DNA from: Methylomarinum sp.
GTDB lineage: Bacteria; Pseudomonadota; Gammaproteobacteria; Methylococcales; Methylomonadaceae
Length of the DNA: 11,514 bases
Assembly (NCBI GenBank): GCA_013139755.1
Contig: WTAG01000461.1
Span: 1-11,514 of the forward strand
Direction: 5' to 3'
The translations under genes and the position numbers were made by a program. Position 1 is the stretch's first letter. Each line of letters opens with the position of its first letter. Under the pieces are notes generated by a model, which saw nothing but the letters and a program-made list of their open reading frames with translations, had not been told where the DNA came from and did not search any database. This document shows, one piece after another, positions 6,336 through 11,514 of the stretch.

Positions 6336-7148
6336 ATGGATAACAGCGTAAATTCTGACACTGATATTATTTCTATAGACAAGCTTAGCTTTTCCCGTGG
6401 AAGCAGAAAAATATTTAATGATATTTCTCTTACAATTCCCCGTGGCAAAGTGACAGCAATCATGGGACCCAGTGGCACAGGAAAAACAACATTGCTAAAA
6501 CTCATTGGTGGCCAGCTAACCCCAGACCAAGGGAGTATTACTGTTGACGGTCAAAATGTTCATCAATTGAAACGCGCTGATTTATACACTCTTAGAAAAC
6601 GCATGGGAATGCTTTTTCAAAGTGGTGCATTACTTACCGATATAAATGTTTTCGATAATGTTGCACTGCCTTTAAGGGAACACACTGCATTGAACGAATC
6701 GATGATTCGAACCTTGGTGTTAATGAAATTACATGCCGTCGGTTTACGAGGTGCCAGAGACCTCATGCCCAATGAATTATCAGGTGGTATGGCAAGACGT
6801 GTTGCTTTGGCAAGAGCCATTGCACTTGATCCGATGATGATCATGTATGACGAGCCTTTCACAGGACAAGATCCCATTTCATTAGGCACGCTGGTCAAAC
6901 TGATTAAAGAATTAAACAACGCATTAGGATTAACCAGCATTATTGTTTCACATGATGTGAAAGAAACAGCAAGTATTGCAGATTACATTTATATATTATC
7001 TGAAGGAAAAATTGTTGGTCACGGCACACCGGAACAAATAAAAACACTGGACTCCGAATGGGTTCAGCAGTTCATGAATGGTGACTCAGACGGTCCAGTA
7101 CACTTCCACTATCCGGCAGCCGATTATCATAAAGATCTATTTAATTAA
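6336..7148 (+). CDS. mlaF: Phospholipid ABC transporter ATP-binding protein MlaF
   Basis: Cytoplasmic ATPase of the inner-membrane MlaFEDB complex, which moves phospholipids between the inner membrane and periplasmic carriers and so maintains outer-membrane lipid asymmetry. The 270-aa product (E. coli 269) has Walker A GPSGTGKTT at residues 44-52, Q-loop Gln95 in FQSGALL, signature ELSGGMARR at 147-155, Walker B MIMYDE at 168-173, and switch His206. The C-terminal extension after about residue 245 is kept; in E. coli this tail reaches across the dimer and contacts MlaB. AAAGG lies shortly upstream of the ATG. The stop overlaps the mlaE start by one base. Confidence 0.97.
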   Translation: MDNSVNSDTDIISIDKLSFSRGSRKIFNDISLTIPRGKVTAIMGPSGTGKTTLLKLIGGQLTPDQGSITVDGQNVHQLKRADLYTLRKRMGMLFQSGALLTDINVFDNVALPLREHTALNESMIRTLVLMKLHAVGLRGARDLMPNELSGGMARRVALARAIALDPMMIMYDEPFTGQDPISLGTLVKLIKELNNALGLTSIIVSHDVKETASIADYIYILSEGKIVGHGTPEQIKTLDSEWVQQFMNGDSDGPVHFHYPAADYHKDLFN

Positions 7149-7930
7149 TGATGTATTTTTTTCAAAAATTAGGCCATTCCACCTCATCTAGTTTTGAAAA
7201 ACTGGGTCGAGGTTCTTTTTTCCTACTACAAACACTAGCAGGTACCCTTTCGGTATTGCCTCGCCCCAGACTGTTGCTCAAGCAGCTTTATTCTGTCGGT
7301 GTACTGTCTTTCTTAATTATTACCATTTCCGGACTCTTTGTCGGCATGGTATTAGGCTTCCAGGGCTTTCATATATTATCTGATTTTGGTGCCGAGGAAA
7401 CTTTAGGTGTAATGGTTGCAGCCTCGCTAGTCAGAGAGCTAGGGCCGGTGGTTGCCGCTTTACTTTTTGCTGGACGCGCAGGCTCTGCCTTAACAGCAGA
7501 AATCGGACTAATGAAAGCGACTGAGCAGCTGTCAGGCATGGAAATGATGGCTATAGACCCGATAAAACGCATCATAGCCCCTCGGTTCTTTGCTGGCTTT
7601 CTTGTCATGCCGCTACTTGCTGCTTTATTTAGCGCCATAGGAGTGCTTGGCGGTCACATGATCGGTGTTAGCATGCTAGGCGTTGATGACGGATCCTACT
7701 GGTCACAAATGCAAGCAAACCTTGATTTTCAAGATGACATTCTTAATGGCATCATTAAAAGCATCATTTTTGGCTTTGCCGTCTCATGGATTGCATTATT
7801 TGAAGGTTATGATGCCATACCTACTTCTGAAGGCGTCAGTCGTGCAACAACACGTACTGTTGTCAATTCCGCTTTTACTATCCTTGGTCTTGATTTCATC
7901 TTGACCGCACTCATGTTTGGAGATATTTAA
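7148..7930 (+). CDS. mlaE: Phospholipid ABC transporter permease MlaE
   Basis: Integral membrane permease of the Mla complex; two copies sit between the MlaF ATPases and the MlaD ring. The 260-aa product equals the E. coli length. It has an N-terminal amphipathic stretch, several hydrophobic membrane segments, and the family motif EIGLMKATEQ at residues 118-127 followed by LSGMEMMAIDP, the coupling-helix region that meets MlaF. The gene opens with two adjacent Met codons (7148 and 7151), and either could be used. The first overlaps the mlaF stop as TAATG, which favours coupled re-initiation. Confidence 0.97.
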   Translation: MMYFFQKLGHSTSSSFEKLGRGSFFLLQTLAGTLSVLPRPRLLLKQLYSVGVLSFLIITISGLFVGMVLGFQGFHILSDFGAEETLGVMVAASLVRELGPVVAALLFAGRAGSALTAEIGLMKATEQLSGMEMMAIDPIKRIIAPRFFAGFLVMPLLAALFSAIGVLGGHMIGVSMLGVDDGSYWSQMQANLDFQDDILNGIIKSIIFGFAVSWIALFEGYDAIPTSEGVSRATTRTVVNSAFTILGLDFILTALMFGDI

Positions 7931-7931
7931 C

Positions 7932-8393
7932 ATGCAGAATACTAAAACACAGGACACACTGGTTGGTCTTTTTGTTGCCAGTGGCATTGCCGCACTTTTC
8001 TTTATGGCAATGCAAATAAGCAACCTCAGTGCTTTTTCTAACAATAATGTTTATAGCATATCCGCGCGTTTTGAAAATTCGGGCGGGCTAAAAGTTAAAT
8101 CACCGGTTTCGCTAGCAGGTGTCCGTATTGGCAGAGTTTCCAATATATCAATTGATACAGAAAGCTATGAATCCATTGTAAAAATGGATATTGAATCTCA
8201 ATATAATTTACCCGATGACACTTCAGCCAGCATTTTTACTGCCGGCTTATTGGGCGAACAATATATCAGTCTTGAGCCTGGTGGCTCAGAAGATTTTATA
8301 GAGGCCAATGGTGCAATTGACATCACCCAATCAGCTATCGTATTAGAAGAAGTGATTGGTCAATTTTTATTTAAAGATGCGGCTGACGAATAA
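7932..8393 (+). CDS. mlaD: MCE-domain phospholipid-binding protein MlaD
   Basis: Inner-membrane-anchored protein that forms a hexameric ring on the periplasmic side of MlaE and channels lipid to or from the carrier. I chose the ATG at 7932 (153 aa) because GGAG at 7919-7922 is well placed before it; an in-frame TTG at 7917 would add five residues and place that site inside the coding region. Residues 9-29 form the membrane anchor. The MCE domain runs from about 40 to 118, with NSGGLKVKSPVSLAGVRIGR at 49-68 and GLLGEQYISL near its end. The C-terminal helix AIVLEEVIGQFLF matches the part that lines the central pore in E. coli. The protein ends soon after it and lacks the about 30-residue tail of E. 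coli MlaD. Confidence 0.96.
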   Translation: MQNTKTQDTLVGLFVASGIAALFFMAMQISNLSAFSNNNVYSISARFENSGGLKVKSPVSLAGVRIGRVSNISIDTESYESIVKMDIESQYNLPDDTSASIFTAGLLGEQYISLEPGGSEDFIEANGAIDITQSAIVLEEVIGQFLFKDAADE

Positions 8394-8692
8394 TGCCATC
8401 ATTTAACATCAACAAAAAAAATGATGAACACTTTTTTATTGAAGGCGACTTAACTTTCTTTACCCTCAATAAAAACACCATGAAATTATTTGGATTTTTT
8501 AAATCGGGGAAAAAAATAAACATCGATTTGGGCGGTGTTAATTCAGCTGATAGTGCTGGCTTAGCCCTTATCGTCGAATTGATAAAACAAAGCAAACTCT
8601 ACGGTACTCAGTTAGTGTTAAAAAATATTCCACAGCAACTATTAACACTTGCCAACCTTAGTGGCTTAGATATAGAAAAAGAAATAAGCTGA
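8393..8692 (+). CDS. mlaB: STAS-domain Mla subunit MlaB
   Basis: Small cytoplasmic STAS protein that binds MlaF and supports assembly and activity of the Mla ATPase. At 99 aa it is close to E. coli MlaB (97 aa), with the STAS core strand-loop-helix INIDLGGVNSADSAGLALIV around residues 42-61. At the position of the functionally important E. coli Thr52 (VDTGGLAL) it has Ser54 (ADSAGLAL), a conservative change. The ATG overlaps the mlaD stop as TAATG, and there is no independent ribosome binding site. This tight join means mlaC is not present between the two genes. Similarity within STAS proteins is low, so position contributes to the call. Confidence 0.9.
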   Translation: MPSFNINKKNDEHFFIEGDLTFFTLNKNTMKLFGFFKSGKKINIDLGGVNSADSAGLALIVELIKQSKLYGTQLVLKNIPQQLLTLANLSGLDIEKEIS

Positions 8693-8712
8693 TTTAAAGA
8701 CAAAACATACGT

Positions 8713-8739
8713 TGAGCGATACAACATACCACTCGCTCA
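8713..8739. repeat. Inverted repeat downstream of mlaB
   Basis: TGAGCGA (8713-8719) and TCGCTCA (8733-8739) form a 7-bp stem around a 13-nt loop. No T-run follows closely enough for a classical terminator. It may be a protein-binding site or a modest RNA hairpin. Confidence 0.45.
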
Positions 8740-8742
8740 TAT

Positions 8743-8764
8743 TTGTTCTATTAAAATAGAACAA
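8743..8764. promoter_or_regulatory. Perfect 22-bp AT-rich palindrome between mlaB and murA
   Basis: TTGTTCTATT is followed directly by its exact complement AATAGAACAA, giving a 22-bp dyad (as RNA, a 9-bp stem with a 4-nt loop). It lies 3 nt after the previous inverted repeat and 54 nt before the murA start. Perfect dyad symmetry suits a dimeric repressor operator. As a terminator it is weak, since the stem is mostly A-U and is followed by CCAAAC rather than T residues. The rest of the 126-nt spacer (8693-8818) shows no ORF and no convincing promoter. Confidence 0.5.
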
Positions 8765-8812
8765 CCAAACTTACTTGTTCCTAACATGGGACATTACTAA
8801 AGGTTAGACTAA

Positions 8813-10084
<1,272 letters not shown>

Positions 10085-10093
10085 GGTTTTAAC

Positions 10094-10723
10094 ATGTTAA
10101 CAATTGCTGTATCAAAAGGCCGTATCTACGATGATGCTCTTCCTTTATTAGAAGAAGCGGGCATCGTTCCCATTGATAACCCTAAGACGAGCCGAAAACT
10201 AATTTTACGCACCACCAGAGATGACGTTCAACTCGTCATCATTAGAGCAACAGACGTCCCGACTTTTGTTGAATATGGTGCGGCGGACATGGGTATTGCG
10301 GGCAAAGATGTTTTATTAGAACATGGTGCCGAAAGCTTATACGAACCACTGGATTTGGGTATTGCAAAATGTAGACTGATGACGGCTACCCCCGTCAATG
10401 CACCAAAAATAGAAGGCAGAATCAGAGTTGCGACTAAATATGTAAAAACCGCTCAGCGCTATTTTGCAGATATAGGCGTACAAGCTGAAATCATTAAGCT
10501 TTATGGCGCAATGGAATTAGCACCACTGGTTGGCCTAGCCGACTGCATTGTCGACGTGGTTGACACCGGCAACACCCTTAAAGCCAATGGTCTTGAACCT
10601 AAAGAACTGATTACCCATATCAGCTCGCGCCTTGTGGTTAATAAAGCATCAATGAAAATGAAACATCAGGCTATTCAAACACTGTTAGACCAATTTGAAA
10701 AAACTTTAGCAAAACGCCAATAA
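10094..10723 (+). CDS. hisG: ATP phosphoribosyltransferase, short form, HisG
   Basis: Catalyses the first step of histidine synthesis, joining ATP and PRPP to give phosphoribosyl-ATP. At 209 aa this is the short form, which lacks the C-terminal regulatory ACT-like domain of the about 300-aa long form (E. coli). Short HisG enzymes work as a hetero-octamer with HisZ, a histidyl-tRNA synthetase paralogue that supplies feedback control; hisZ is not in the window. The PRPP-binding signature is [10 protein letters not shown] at residues 153-162, and the N-terminal [13 protein letters not shown] is typical. AAGG (10083-10086) precedes the ATG by 7 nt and overlaps the murA stop codon. The protein ends in the normal place and is not a truncation. 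Confidence 0.97.
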   Translation: MLTIAVSKGRIYDDALPLLEEAGIVPIDNPKTSRKLILRTTRDDVQLVIIRATDVPTFVEYGAADMGIAGKDVLLEHGAESLYEPLDLGIAKCRLMTATPVNAPKIEGRIRVATKYVKTAQRYFADIGVQAEIIKLYGAMELAPLVGLADCIVDVVDTGNTLKANGLEPKELITHISSRLVVNKASMKMKHQAIQTLLDQFEKTLAKRQ

Positions 10724-10733
10724 CAATCGCCCT

Positions 10734-11514
10734 ATGACTGCTTTAAAAATCACTCGACTTGATAGTGCTACACCCGATTTTAACGACCAATTAAACACCC
10801 TACTTGCATGGAATGAAGCCGATAACCTTGAGGTTCACCAGCAAGTTATTGATATTATCAAAAAAGTCAGGCAAGACGGTGATGAGGCAGTCATTGGCTA
10901 CACCAACCAATTTGATCATACATCTTTCAAAAAAGCCTCCGATATTGAACTGACATTAAGTGAGCTAAAGCAAGCGTGGGATAGCTTGTCAGCAGAAAAG
11001 GCGCATGCATTACAAACAGCGGCTAATCGTGTCAGAGCCTATGCCGAAGAACAAAAAATGCAATCTTGGCAATATACCGAAGATGACGGCACTGTTTTAG
11101 GGCAAAAAATAACGGCTTTAGACAAAGCGGGGCTTTACGTTCCTGGTGGTAAAGCTGCCTACCCTTCTTCTGTATTAATGAATGCAATTCCAGCCAAAGT
11201 CGCTGGTGTTGGCGAGTTAATAATGGTCGTTCCCACACCACAAGGTGAAACCAACCAATTAGTCTTAGCAGCAGCCTATATCGCAGGGGTAGATCGCGTA
11301 TTTACGATTGGCGGTGCACAAGCTGTGGCCGCACTGGCTTATGGCACAAAAACCATTCCAGCGGTTAATAAAATCGTTGGCCCTGGCAATATCTATGTGG
11401 CAACTGCAAAAAAATTAGTTTTTGGGCAAGTTGGTATCGATATGATTGCGGGTCCTTCAGAAATTTTAATTATCTGCGATGGCAAAACCAATCCTGACTG
11501 GATTGCAATGGATT
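10734..11514 (+). CDS. hisD: Histidinol dehydrogenase HisD (5' part, runs off the window)
   Basis: NAD- and zinc-dependent enzyme that oxidises L-histidinol to histidine in the last two steps of the pathway. The frame is open from the ATG at 10734 to the right edge, giving 260 of the roughly 430 residues expected. Characteristic segments are [24 protein letters not shown] from residue 133 (quoted in part: GLYVPGG at 133-139), [26 protein letters not shown] from residue 216, and AGPSEILI with Gly240. The catalytic Glu-His pair known from E. coli lies beyond the edge. The gene starts 10 nt after hisG with no clear ribosome binding site, consistent with a murA-hisG-hisD operon. Confidence 0.97.
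   Translation, partial: MTALKITRLDSATPDFNDQLNTLLAWNEADNLEVHQQVIDIIKKVRQDGDEAVIGYTNQFDHTSFKKASDIELTLSELKQAWDSLSAEKAHALQTAANRVRAYAEEQKMQSWQYTEDDGTVLGQKITALDKAGLYVPGGKAAYPSSVLMNAIPAKVAGVGELIMVVPTPQGETNQLVLAAAYIAGVDRVFTIGGAQAVAALAYGTKTIPAVNKIVGPGNIYVATAKKLVFGQVGIDMIAGPSEILIICDGKTNPDWIAMD

Noticed and set aside
7917..7931. TTG start for mlaD five codons upstream
   Set aside because: The GGAG ribosome binding site lies inside that extension and is well spaced for the ATG at 7932, which also matches the usual MlaD N-terminus.
8743..8764. Intrinsic terminator after mlaB
   Set aside because: The stem is AT-rich and no run of T follows on either strand, so I list it as a palindrome of unknown role.
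11032..11241. Minus-strand 69-aa frame near the right end
   Set aside because: It is antisense to hisD, whose reading frame is continuous and conserved to the window edge.

Overview
The window looks like an ordinary chromosomal segment of an AT-rich gammaproteobacterium. Its layout is close to the Escherichia coli / Pseudomonas envelope locus: yrbG-kdsD-kdsC-lptC-lptA-lptB-rpoN(-hpf) on the minus strand, diverging from mlaF-mlaE-mlaD-mlaB, then murA-hisG-hisD on the plus strand. The short-form HisG directly after murA resembles pseudomonads and methanotroph-like gammaproteobacteria more than enterics. A methylotroph is a guess from general style; I cannot name the genus.

Region 1 (1-6177, minus strand) reads as one long operon starting at about 6.2 kb. 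YrbG is a calcium/sodium antiporter-family protein. KdsD and KdsC are two steps of Kdo synthesis. LptC, LptA and LptB are the inner-membrane anchor, periplasmic bridge and ATPase of the lipopolysaccharide export machine. RpoN is sigma-54, and the first codons of a probable hpf sit at the window edge. Several genes overlap by 4 to 14 nt, which suggests translational coupling.

Region 2 (6178-6335) is the divergent promoter region. Region 3 (6336-8692, plus strand) encodes the Mla phospholipid transporter MlaF, MlaE, MlaD and MlaB, each overlapping the next by 1 nt. The gene for the periplasmic carrier MlaC, normally between mlaD and mlaB, is absent, as is ibaG, normally between mlaB and murA. 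Region 4 (8693-11514) holds a 126-nt spacer with two palindromes, then murA (first committed step of peptidoglycan synthesis), hisG and the 5' part of hisD (histidine synthesis).

The unusual material is in the gene junctions rather than in the genes. There is an 8-copy perfect heptamer array in the rpoN leader beside a polypyrimidine tract, a palindromic repeat read through as the C-terminal tail of LptA, and a pair of facing palindromes between kdsD and kdsC. I see no phage, transposase, CRISPR, tRNA, rRNA or defence gene, and no convincing undescribed system. The best leads are the MlaC-less Mla operon and the repeats placed between essential envelope genes and sigma-54.
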